NCBI RefSeq assembly: GCF_032118995.1
Contig: NC_092654.1
Location: forward strand, 9,866,284 to 9,930,283
Direction: 5' to 3'
DNA from: Asterias amurensis
Lineage: Eukaryota; Echinodermata; Asteroidea; Forcipulatida; Asteriidae
DNA: 64,000 nt
Shown here: one piece after another, positions 1 to 20,900 of the stretch
Position numbering within the stretch: the first letter of the stretch is position 1
Layout of the letters: each line of letters starts with the position of its first letter
Made by a program: the position numbers and the translations under genes
Notes under the pieces: generated by a model
What the model was told of the DNA's origin: nothing
What the model saw: only the letters and a program-made list of their open reading frames with translations
Database searches by the model: none

Positions 1-159
1 TATTGCATAAAGTTGTCAAGCAGAACATACTGCCTAGCAATAACTTCTTTGCTGAGCCAAACAAATGTGTTGACTTGATGTTAATTTTTGCTGGTAACCT
101 GTTTCTGTACCTAGCACATTTTATTTTTTACTTACAGGCTTTATGAAATTGGGCCCTGG
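1..159. mobile_element. Right end of a GGGCCCAATTTCAT-type MITE
   Basis: Ends ATGAAATTGGGCCC at 145-158. Same family as 11555-11805, 46602-46755 and 48995-49259. The left end is beyond the window. Confidence 0.6.
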
Positions 160-458
160 ATATCCGATATCTACATTTTCTTTTCAGGGACAAAAAGCAT
201 TCAGGGACAGGGCTAGTTTAGATCTAGCAACATATTTGGTGTTTTGAAGTTGAGAAGATATCGTCAGTAGGCTATTAATTTGGTAGTTCAACAAATTTTA
301 CATCTAATAAATGTTTGTTTTACAATCAAATGGAATCACTGGGTAATATGTTGTTTTAAGAAATTTATGTTTTGCCACAAATAGTTATCAAGCTCAGATT
401 CACAATCACATTTTTTATCTCAAAAGTTGAGATCTCAAATTGTATTAATCACCCATCC

Positions 459-781
459 TTAAAGGCACTTGACACTATCAGTAATTACTCAAAATAATTG
501 TTTGCATAAAAAACTTACTTGGTAACGAGCAATGGGGAGCTGTTGAAGTGACATAATTTACGAGAAAGAAGTTTTTTTCCACTAAAATATTTAAATTTGA
601 TTTTGAGACCTCAGAATTAGATTTTGAGCAATCAAGCTTCTGAAAGCACACACATCCGTGTGACAAGGGTGTTTTTTCTTTCACTATTATCCCACAACTT
701 TGACGACCAATGCATATGTTAAGATACACCAAGTGAGAAGCTTGGTCTCTGGCAATTACCAATAGTGTCCAGTGTCTTTAA
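459..781. mobile_element. TTAA MITE family 1
   Basis: TTAA-AGGCAC...GTGYCT-TTAA termini, an inverted repeat of about 28 bp, no coding capacity. TTAA targets and AGG/CCT ends suggest a Kolobok-type (or piggyBac-type) parent. About 17 full or partial copies lie in this window. Confidence 0.8.
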
Positions 782-2114
782 TGATACCTATCATCATACA
801 GAAATATACCAACCTAACACAAGGATTTATTATCAAAATATTGTTGTTTTTATTTGTTTGTTGATGCCAAAATGGATATCATTAGTTATACATCTTTTTA
901 ATACAATGTTTTGCCAAATTCTTCGGCTCAGACACCACTATTGATCACTTTTGTAAATTAATTATTCGCTCATTAAAAGGTTTATCAAAGTAAATCACTG
1001 CAGTCAAACCTTAATACCACTGATCATATCAATAATGTCAAGTATAAACCTAAGATATGCTGAGCAAATCTCTTAATGTCTGAAGGTATGCTGCAATGAC
1101 AGCTTTCTGGTAACCCAGATTAAGATTTTGTAGAGCTTCCGGGAACATATCCACAAATAAGCTAGAAAAGTAGATCATAGATCAGGAACTCTTTATAGGT
1201 AGAAAATAACAGCAGACAAATATAAAAGTCTGAAATGTCTGATCTGTGAATTTTCAAAGACCTTGAATTAAAATATATTTGTTTATGTTTCGCACAAACA
1301 TTTTATATTTGTCATCATTGCAAATACTTTAGTACAAATGAAAACACCCTGAATTTTGCTTTTTAGAATAACTATTGAATAAAAATAAAAATCAGTCCTA
1401 AGAATGACTTGCACACAAACTATATCATAAAATCAAACATAAAATCTGAATAGAATTTACGTTTTTAAAATGTAATAACAACTGAAAGGAGGGCTTTTAG
1501 GGGAGGGCTTTTAGTGTCCTGTTTAAACATATCAGTTGACCTTCACACAGTGCCGAAACTAGGTTAAAATTTTAGGGGAGCAATTCTGGCAAAGTTAAAA
1601 CTTTAGTTTTGGTTTGCACTTTTCTTAAAGACCTGCTTGAACGAAAATGCCAAGTCGTAAACTGCTGAAATTCACTTAAAATGTTTTCAAAGAATAGGGA
1701 AATCGATTCATATGACTATAAAACGCTTTTAATTGTGTAAAAAAAACAATCATTTTGAATGCCCTTATTCAGCGCTTTTCTGAGAGATTTGCGAAAAGCC
1801 CTGTTACGTAATCACTCTCAAAACGTCATCTCTGGGAGCTCCAATTTGTAAAGCCGCTTTGTTGCAGCATGGAGGCATAACAAAGCAAGCTCCCAGATAT
1901 GACGTCAGCGGCATTGTCCTTTGACGCGCGCTCGCAACGGCAGAAGTGTTTTTAGTTTTTCAAAACCTTTAGGTTGGGGCCTGATTTTTTAATCGATAAT
2001 TACGAAAAATTCAGAAGTGTACACATATCAAAATTACATTAAAATGGTGAACAAGTGCATTATAAACAAGTTAAAATACCATTGCCGTTGAAAACATTCC
2101 GCTCAGGTAGCTGT
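782..2114. other. Unassigned intergenic DNA
   Basis: AT-rich, no coding signal. A CpG-rich patch near 1795-1945 (TGACGTCAGCGGC, TTTGACGCGCGCTCGC) contains inverted pieces such as GAGCTCCAATTTG. I see no gene. Confidence 0.5.
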
Positions 2115-2198
2115 TTAAAGGCAGTGGACACTTTGGTAATTATACTCAAAATAATTCAATTATTTTGAGTAATTACCAATAGTGTCCACTGCCTTTAA
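2115..2198. mobile_element. Minimal 84-bp foldback copy of TTAA MITE family 1
   Basis: Only the two ends remain, back to back: AGGCAGTGGACACTTTGG and its complement flank a near-perfect hairpin bounded by TTAA on both sides. The whole interior is deleted. Confidence 0.85.
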
Positions 2199-2868
2199 GA
2201 ACTTACTTGGCTGTTGATAATTGTAGATGGAACTGATTTGATCCAATTTGATTTCTTCTTTTATTCCAAAAGGAACATTCACCATAACCCTGGGGAAGGG
2301 TTAAAACCGTACTTCAAATAACACAACTGAGGGTTACATTATGACGGAAGAGTTACTATTGAAGTCAAATTGTGTAGTAAAACCTAACAAATCCATTGGG
2401 CTAAACAATGGGTACTGGTTTTCTGCTGAGTTCATGTTTGTGTTTGAACAAGTACTTGTCCCATTATATTAAATCAATGTGACCAAGGGTATGTTCAGAC
2501 AGCGTACTAAGTTAGACCTGAACCAGTTTAACTTTACGAGGTGGTCTTAAAAAGTTGTTTGACAAATTACACAAAATACGGTAGACTAAAAAGTATTATT
2601 ATTATTGAGAAACCCAATTAATTGATCACATAATCAATAGGGGAAATAGTTTAAGTTAGAGAAGAAACTCTTAAATTGTAGATTCATGACTATAATATAC
2701 TCGCCTTCGGCTCGCACATTCTATCCACGAATCTACACTTTCTCGTTCATTCTCCTTAACATAATTTTAATTTGTAGATAATACCTGCATTCTGTTTAAA
2801 AGGTCAGAAAAGATTGTACAAATCATATCTCAAATGGATAACAAAATTGGATGTGTTTTTGCTCCTAT
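2199..2868. other. 3' flank of the P450
   Basis: Probable 3' UTR next to the stop, then AT-rich sequence with candidate poly(A) hexamers. No further exon is seen. Confidence 0.45.
2766..2771 (-). promoter_or_regulatory. Candidate poly(A) signal of CYP4
   Basis: ATTAAA on the minus strand about 98 nt past the stop codon. A canonical AATAAA also occurs at 2265-2260, about 600 nt past the stop. Which one is used cannot be decided from sequence. Confidence 0.3.
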
Positions 2869-13142
<10,274 letters not shown>

Positions 13143-13684
13143 TCAAGCATTACTCTTGATCTGTAAAACAAAACAAAAAAAGTGTGACATGCATTTAAAA
13201 ACAATACAATTCATTTTTACATTCCCTAATGAGTGTGCACAACATTGGCAAGAGTAAATATCAATGTTCACAGATTTGCACACAACTTACTTACATCAAT
13301 TTGGTATAAAAAGATGGTCATAGTGGTTGCCTGAGTTTACAGGGTTTTTTTTAGAAATGAGTAAAACATTTAATTATTTTGTTCTTTTGGAATAGTCTTA
13401 ACGCAGAACTGAAACAGTCACACAGTGTTTTATCTTTTTGTAAAAAACTTAAGATATTGATTGATTTATACGCCACTTAGTTTATTTGTATCCATTTTAT
13501 TTTAATACACCTAATGAATCATTAGTAACCATAATATGCCCTCACTCATGCATAACATTTCCGTGTCTCAATTTGTTTGTGTACATAACGATATCGTTTT
13601 TTCTTGTATTCGTTTCTTTTGTCTTTGTCTTTATAGGGAAGGAGAACAAACAGCATAATTTGCTCATCCTTTTTTCTACATCAT

Positions 13685-14084
13685 GTAAAGACACTGGACA
13701 CTATTGATAACTACCAAAGACATGTCTTCACATTTGTTGTATCTCAAAATAAGCATAAAATAACAAACCTGTGTAAATTTGAGCTCAATCGGTCGTCGCA
13801 GTTGCAAAAAAATGATAGAAAAAACACCTATGTCGCACCATGGTCACAAGAAGTTGTGTGCTTTCAAATGCTTGATTTCGAAACCTCAAATTCTAATCCG
13901 AGGTCTCAAAATCAAATATGTGGAAAATTACTTCTTTCTTGAAAACTACATGTACGTCACTTCAGAGGGAGCTGTTTCTCACAATGTTTTATACTATCAA
14001 CCTCTTCCCATTACTCCTTATCAAGAAAGGTTTTATGACAACAATTATTTTGACTGATTACCAATAAGTGTCCACTGCCTTTAA
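13685..14084. mobile_element. TTAA MITE family 1, opposite orientation
   Basis: Full-length copy just upstream of the P450, from AAAGACACTGGACACTATTG to TGTCCACTGCCTTTAA. The left TTAA is altered. Confidence 0.85.
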
Positions 14085-14564
14085 TGTCACATTAAATGTT
14101 TATCACACTTTTTATTGACTGATGTTGACATGAAATAAATGTATATCTGAAATGGAAAATGTTACTAGAACACACTGATTTTTACAAACCTAAAAGTAGA
14201 CAAGACAATTAGTGCAAGAAGTTGCAGCGAAGGGCAGGTGGACCATGGACCTTTATCACAAGCATAGCTACATATACAATGTGAACAACACACAATTACC
14301 TAATGAGTCCGGTTAATGTTGACTCTTCCTATGTGTTTCCCTTGCAAAACCTTTGACCTATGATGAGATAACAAAGTTGACTTGCGTGGTGTCAATTTGT
14401 CAAGCTAATGTTGTTGGGCATCAATTAGTGCGCAGCCACTGCTTACAGACCAGTCAGTAGGCCAATTGTAAACAGTAGCATAGCTACCTGTAGTACAAGT
14501 TTGGTGTGTGTTGGGGGGGTGGCCATTGATAAACAGTGCCAACATGCTGGACTCCCTCCTCATC

Positions 14565-14945
14565 TTAAAGGCAGTGGACACTATCAATAATTACTCAAAA
14601 TAATTATCAGCATAAAACTAAACTTGGTAACAAGTAGGCCTAATGGGGAGAGGTTGGTAATATAAAACATTGTGAGAAACAGCTCCCTCTGAAGAAAAAT
14701 AACCTTAAGTGACGTAGTTTTCGAGAAATAAGTTATTTTGATTCTGAGACCTCAACTTAAGAATTTGAGGTCTCAAAACCAAGCATCTGAAAGCACACAA
14801 CTTCGTGTGACAAGGGTGTTTTTCCTTTCATAGTTATCTTGCAACTCCAACGACCAATCAAGTTCAAATTTTCACAGGTTTGTTATGTATGCATATGTTG
14901 AGATACACCAAGTGAGACGACTGGTCTTTGACAATTACCAATCAT
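14565..14945. mobile_element. TTAA MITE family 1, right end lost
   Basis: Starts at TTAAAGGCAGTGGACAC and follows the family to ACAATTACCAAT, then diverges. Confidence 0.8.
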
Positions 14946-15000
14946 AGGCCTACCTCTCTCTGGAAGGTGAAGAGGGTGTCCAGCATAGTATTTGGCACTA

Positions 15001-15085
15001 CATGGGGCTGTGGTGGGGTGCATGTTTCCCCCCCCCCTACCAACCCCCCAACCTCCTCCCACCAACCCGGAAAAAAAAAAAAAAA
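15001..15085. repeat. C-rich tract and A tract
   Basis: A run of C with CCCCCCAACC and CCTCCCACC followed by 15 or more A. No gene is seen in 14946-15300. Confidence 0.8.
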
Positions 15086-15327
15086 ATTCTAGACTTACTT
15101 CTACTTTGATCCTCGGCAGAATCTTTTTACGAATTTAAGACAAAAGTCAAAATAGTACAAAAATGAATAGGTCCTACATGCACACAGACGTGCGGCACTG
15201 TATGACAGAGACACTCAGTCACTCACAGGGCAATTCACTCTGCACTCAGCTCAGCCCCATGGCCTGCGGCCGGCCATAGTTACTCTAAAAATACTCTATT
15301 ATTATTAGGGTTGTACTATTATTAGTA

Positions 15328-15399
15328 AGACCCAGTGACTGTGGGGCGCTAGATTCCTTTTTTCGTAAAAAGGAATCTAGCGCCCCAGTCACTGGGTCT
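15328..15399. repeat. Near-perfect 72-bp hairpin
   Basis: AGACCCAGTGACT and GGGGCGCTAGATTCC with T run pair with their complements across a loop of only about 4 bases (TCGT). One short mismatch. Confidence 0.9.
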
Positions 15400-15649
15400 A
15401 CATGTAGGTATAAAAAATTGTGTAAATTTATTTATTTTATACGCTGGACTCCCTATGCCACGTCACTGCGGTCCAGTGGTTAGACTGCAGGACTTGCAAT
15501 CACAGATATGCAGAGTTTCCTTGATGAAGTGGCGATTTATAACGTAACCCTCCTGGCAGGTGGGTTTCGTTAAATCGCAACTACCTTGATTGATGGGAAG
15601 ATCCTTTAATTCTAAACAAACAACGGATAACTTTTTCACTAATTTTTAC

Positions 15650-15760
15650 AAAAAGGGAGATCTCATTTAAGAGGTCAATTAGATACTATATTATTTCATA
15701 TCGAGTGAAAAGGTGGTGGTGCCATACGGAAACAAACAAACAAACCAACAAACAGATTAC
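15650..15760. repeat. Dispersed repeat shared with 18085-18205
   Basis: ACAAAAAGGGAGATCTCATT and TTTCATATCGAGTGAAAAGG match the copy in PSA intron 1 (18120-18195); both are flanked by GTGGTGSYGCCATAC. Confidence 0.7.
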
Positions 15761-16317
15761 TATGCAAGTTGTTGATTCCAGCACTATCCACTGACTAAAA
15801 AAATATCGTAATTGAAAATAATATAAATAATTATCATTTTATCAAACTATAATTTTATACATGGCATGTCCCATACTCCATAGAACTTCTATTCTAGAAA
15901 CTAGGCTCTCAATCGCATGGGGAGCCTTACTCCTACTAGTACTAGTCCTAGAACTATTTCGGTTTAGTCCGCTATCATTACGGGAGACAATAGCAGACGA
16001 AACCAAAATAGTTCAAGGACTCTAGGCAGTAGGGGAGCCTTACTTTTTTTTTTCTAGAAGTAGATAGATGAGTAGAGGGGAGGGGGTAAATAAATGCTTA
16101 TTTTTATAATTATTATTTTTTAAATGCTTGTCTTTTTAGCCCTTTAGTCATCATTATTGATGTTTATAATTATATAATAAAACTTCTTAAAACTAGACAG
16201 CGAAGCTGCCATGGTGAGCTGCCGGTCACCAGATAGAACCAATGACTGACAGAAAAACAAATCATTTGATCAACTGATGGTCAAAGGGCTGGGGACATTG
16301 ACAAGTATGAAGTTAAG

Positions 16318-16832
16318 ACCATTTAAGGTTTTCACCTTTTCATTTTATCTGCATGTAAGCAGCAACATTTGATTGAAGTTTTAAATCTGTACATCATCGC
16401 AATAAAGAGTGATGACCATTTAAAGGGACACGTTGCCTTTTCCAGAAGAACAGTTTCAATTCAGTACATCAGTGCAATAAGAGGTTATGACCATTTAAGG
16501 TTTCATTGTTTCAGCTCATTCAACTGGAACCATTGATGCACTCTTTGAATTTTATCTTTTCATATGTATCTATACGACAGAAGCAACGTAATTAGGTTTC
16601 AAGTCAGTACATCGTTGCAATAAGAAGTTATGACCATTTAAGGTTTTCATTGTTTCAGCTCATTCAACTGGAACCATTGATGCACTCTTTGAATTTTATC
16701 TTTTCATATGTACCTATACGACATGTACGACAGAAGCAATATTTGACTGAAGTTTCAAGTCAGTACATCATTGCAATCAGGAGTTATGATCATTTTATGT
16801 TTTTTTATTGTTTCAGCTCATTCAACTGAAAC
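16318..16832 (+). repeat. Tandem repeat with 143-156 bp period
   Basis: The string TCAGTACATC recurs at 16461, 16604 and 16760, with a shorter unit starting near 16386. Each unit has TTATGACCATTTAAGG, TTGTTTCAGCTCATTCAACT and TTTATCTTTTCATATG. Non-coding. Confidence 0.85.
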
Positions 16833-17164
16833 CAGTAACAGAGAGATTGATTTTTGTTTAAACAAATTATTTCAAAACTTAAAGATTTATGTTTGAGTTT
16901 GGTTCTTTAAAATCCAGATGTCAAGGTTTGACTTTGAGCCTGAAAAAAAAAACCTGTAACATTTTTTGTATTCCAAAAACTTTTTTAAAAAAAATTATTC
17001 CAAAAACTTTAACATTTTCTTATTCCAAAAACTTCAACATAGCAAACAACTACAAAAAATGACTGACAAGTATATAATATAACAATCTCACTTGGGCTTG
17101 TACATTCCAAAAACAACTCAACTCAAAGACTGAAACTTAAACCAAAAACTTTAACATTTCCACT

Positions 17165-17212
17165 GAGAGCGGACGGACGGCCGGACCGACGCACGGACAG
17201 ACGGATGGACAA
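17165..17212. repeat. GGAC-rich simple repeat
   Basis: GCGGACGGACGGCCGGACC and related short units. Confidence 0.85.
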
Positions 17213-17337
17213 AATCGGTATTACATAGGCTCGCATACTGCTAAAGCAGCTCACCAATAAAAATAAAACATTGCCTTTTTGACAGATTAAATTAATAGTA
17301 TTTTAAATACATTCATTGCAATTTGTTATTTTATTTA

Positions 17338-17793
17338 CCCGTCTTTTGAGTTTGACATTCCCGCGGCCCGCCGCAAAATAACAACAGCGTCACTGCTCTC
17401 GCCACAGGGTCATTGTCATTTGATGCTAGCAAGTTGTCATTATGCCCGACTCGGCTTTAGAGAAACAACTCGACCACATGCTTGGCATTCTTCTAGCCCC
17501 GCGTGTGTAGTACTGTACAGATAAATGCATCCAGGGTGTACAGCCTTCTTAACGGCCAAGACCATTCACCCTTTCGGGAAAGAGATTGTCTCATGGCTGA
17601 CCAACTCGACTTGGAATTACCAACTCGACCCTTAATCACGTGTGTGTCATGTGTCGCGCAACCGCCGGCCAAAAATCACAAGTCACCGTTCACACACTAC
17701 CCGCAGACGGTGAGGAAGCTTGTACCTGCAGCAAGAAGGAACTGGTCATTGTAGCTGGAACTTTTGATCAATTGCAGACTGAAATCATTCAAA
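17338..17793 (+). promoter_or_regulatory. CpG-rich 5' region of NPEPPS
   Basis: The 450 bases before the PSA start are clearly richer in G+C and CpG than the AT-rich surroundings (for example CCGCGGCCCGCCGC near 17362). They have no obvious mobile element and probably contain the promoter and 5' UTR. No TATA box is evident. The exact transcription start cannot be read from the sequence. Confidence 0.4.
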
Positions 17794-17916
17794 ATGCCTG
17801 CCAAGAAACCATTTGAACGCTTACCAAAAACGGTTGTGCCATCGAACTACAAGCTGAAACTTGAACCGGATTTGGAAAAATTCACATTTTCTGGCAATGT
17901 TAACATTACTGTTTCG
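17794..17916 (+). CDS. NPEPPS: NPEPPS coding exon 1
   Basis: Residues 1-41, beginning [20 protein letters not shown], the conserved start of the M1 N-terminal beta domain. Good start context (CAAAATG). Donor TCG|GTAGGC, phase 0. Confidence 0.94.
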
Positions 17917-20900
17917 GTAGGCAGTGGTTTTTTGTTGTTATTAATTAAAATAACAAATTTTGATTTGACTATTAACTCCTATTTCTTTGTCAGTGCTCTG
18001 ACTAGGAGTCTAGTGGCTGTATCGATCACATGGTCCATAAACTCAATTTATTGAGAGAGTAAGGACAGAGGGATAACTTTCCCGGAAAGACGCCGTATGG
18101 CGCCACCACTTTTTCACTCGTTTTTACAAAAAGGGATATCTCATTGAGGTAGCTTAGATATTTCATATCGAATGGAAAAGTGGTGGCGCCATACAGACAC
18201 TTTTCCGGACAGAGATTGGACAGACTTTACAATATTTATTTTTAAAAATACCAATGTTGTTTTGTTTCAAATTTAATTAGTTAAATTATATTTCCAGGTT
18301 GTATCCCAGGTTGTATCGTAATTTGGGTGTGATCTCTGGCTACACGGCAGTAAACGGTTGTATGGCTTCTGACTGGCACCCCCGAACAAAGATATTGACA
18401 AAATAGGGACACTGCCAATATAGGGCTAGATAGCTCAGTTGGTAGAGTGCCGGCACGTTAATCCGGAGGTCGTTGGTTCAACTCTAGTCAATTCTTTGTT
18501 CAACCCCAAAAATAAATTATATTTCTTCTTTTTATTCTTTAACTCAAATCAGCCTGCCAGTCTACTACTGTTTAGTTAGTAGCTCCTACTTCTAGAAACT
18601 ATAAGGCTCCCTTCTCAGGGGAGCCTTATAGAAGGAAGAAGCTCCATGGTGCTACCATCATGACCATGGAGAAAGCTCCATGATGGTGCCACGTTCTTCT
18701 GTTCTAACCTGTGAAATACGCTTGACGTAAGCACATCTCCCTGCTTCTATGTAAGCGCTGATTCTTTGCTTACAAGAAGCAGATCTGAAATTGTGCTCAG
18801 CCTGTGCTGCAGCTAGTGACTATATCCTCCTCGTAGCTGTTTTCTTGGTAATATGTCCTTTTCTTTGAATTGGCAAAAAGATAATGATGCCACAGCCTAA
18901 ATCAACCAATGCCCAAATTATCTTCATTTGGTTATACGAAGTATACAAATTTTAAAAACATATATTAAAACTTGATGGACATTAACATTTTCACACCACA
19001 CACCGATCTTCGATGACTGCAACTGGTCCCATTTTTTTTTAGTTTTTCCTGTTTTCAAGGCAAACGAGAAAGTATGGTTTCCCGGTGAGGCCATACGTTG
19101 AATAAACATCTGCTTGATTTCGAGACCTCAAGTTCTAAAACTTGAGGTCTCAAAATCAATGAGGAATAGTACTTCTTTCTCAAAAACTACGTTACTTCAG
19201 AGGGAGCTGTTTCTCACAATGTTTTATACTATCAACCTCTCCCCATTACTTATTACCAAGTAAGGTTTTATGCTAAAAATTATTTTGAGTAATTACCAAC
19301 AGTGTCCACTGCCTTTAAATTTTAATATTAATAATAATATTGTTAAAACAAGAATTCTCCAAAAATAATAGAAAATTATATAAGGCACATGGCTTCTTTA
19401 TTAAACCCTCTGAATTTGTTTTCCGGAATGCTCAGCAGAAAGTTTAGTGACATGATTTGATCATCGTGAATGGTGATATGAAAAAGTGTATCTAGGGACT
19501 GTTTACATCATGCACAGAGAGGTAAAAGAATTGCCACGATTGGGGCACGTTGAAAACAGGACCTCCTACGATATATAAATTGCTCATCATAACAAATTGT
19601 TTTAAAGACACTGGACACTATTGATAATTGTCAAAGAACATGCTTCTCACTTTGGTAGGTGTATCCCTACTCAACAAGTGCATAAAATTACAAACCTGTG
19701 AAAGTTTGAGCTAAATTGGTCGTCGAAGTTGCGAGATAATAATGAAGAAAAAAAACACCCTTGTAAAACACGAAGTTGTGTGCTTTCAGATGCTTGATTT
19801 CGAGACCTCCAATTCTAAATCTGAGGTCTCGAAATAACATTTGTGGAAAATTACTTCTTTCTCATAAGTACTTCATTTCAGAGGGAGCCGTTTCTCACAA
19901 TGTTTTATACTGTATCAACAGCTCCCCATTAGTCGTTACGAAGGAAGGTGTTGTGCTAACAATTATTTTGAGTAATTACCAATAATGTCCACTGCTTTTA
20001 AAGCCATAGGACACTGTCTGAACAGAAACAAACTTTAAAGTTCACAGATTACAAATAACTTACAGGGTTTACAGAAGGTAATGGTGAAAGACTTCTCTTG
20101 AAATATTATTCCATGAAATGTTTTACTTTTTGAGAAAACATTAAAACAATATCAATTCTCGATATTGAGAATTACGGATTAACTTAAACAAATGTCATGA
20201 CACGTCGAAACGTGCGGAAACAGGAGTGGGTTTTCCCGTTATTTTCTCCGATGACCAATTGAGCCTAAATTTTCACAGGTTTGTTATTTTTAAATATAAG
20301 TTGTGATACACGAAGTGTGGGCCTTTGGACAATACTGTTTACCGAAAATGTCCAATGGCTGTAAAGGAGAATCTTATCTCTGTACCTGATTGTAAGGGAC
20401 CATCTACATCTACATCTACGCTGGTACTCAGCATAGTCCACTTCTGGATGTAAAAGCTGAGGTGTGCAAAGACATCATCAATGGATATGATGGACAACCT
20501 ACTACTAGTACTAGAGTAAACTTGTGTTGCATTGTACCTGAAACTGTTCTTAAAAAAATTCTTTGTTTTTTTATTTTGCAGGTAAATGAAGCAACAGACA
20601 AAGTAATCCTGAACTGTCTTGATATCAACATAACAAAGACATGTTATGCATCAGGAGGCAAGGGTACGTAAAAATTGCTTTATAAAGTTATAAGCTTTCG
20701 AACACCTGTTACCTTCTTTTTCATAAAACAAAATTAATGAATGCATACCAGCAAATCTTTTTAGTGTAATTAATTCGACCCTGTTAACCTGGGTCCTCAT
20801 GCAAAAAATAGCTATAAAATAAGTTTGCTGTGGGTTTAAACTGAAAAATTGGTGGCCTGTGTGATTTGAAATACTTAGCGGCCATCTTGGGAAATAAAAT

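Noticed and set aside
17503..17754. 83-codon frame upstream of NPEPPS
   Set aside because: It ends before the PSA start, is not in frame with it, and starts in GC-rich leader sequence; more likely 5' UTR or promoter.
18424..18489. Functional tRNA-Asn gene
   Set aside because: The acceptor stem folds, but the T arm is defective, position 33 is not T, and a second diverged copy exists at 54918. This is a tRNA-derived repeat.
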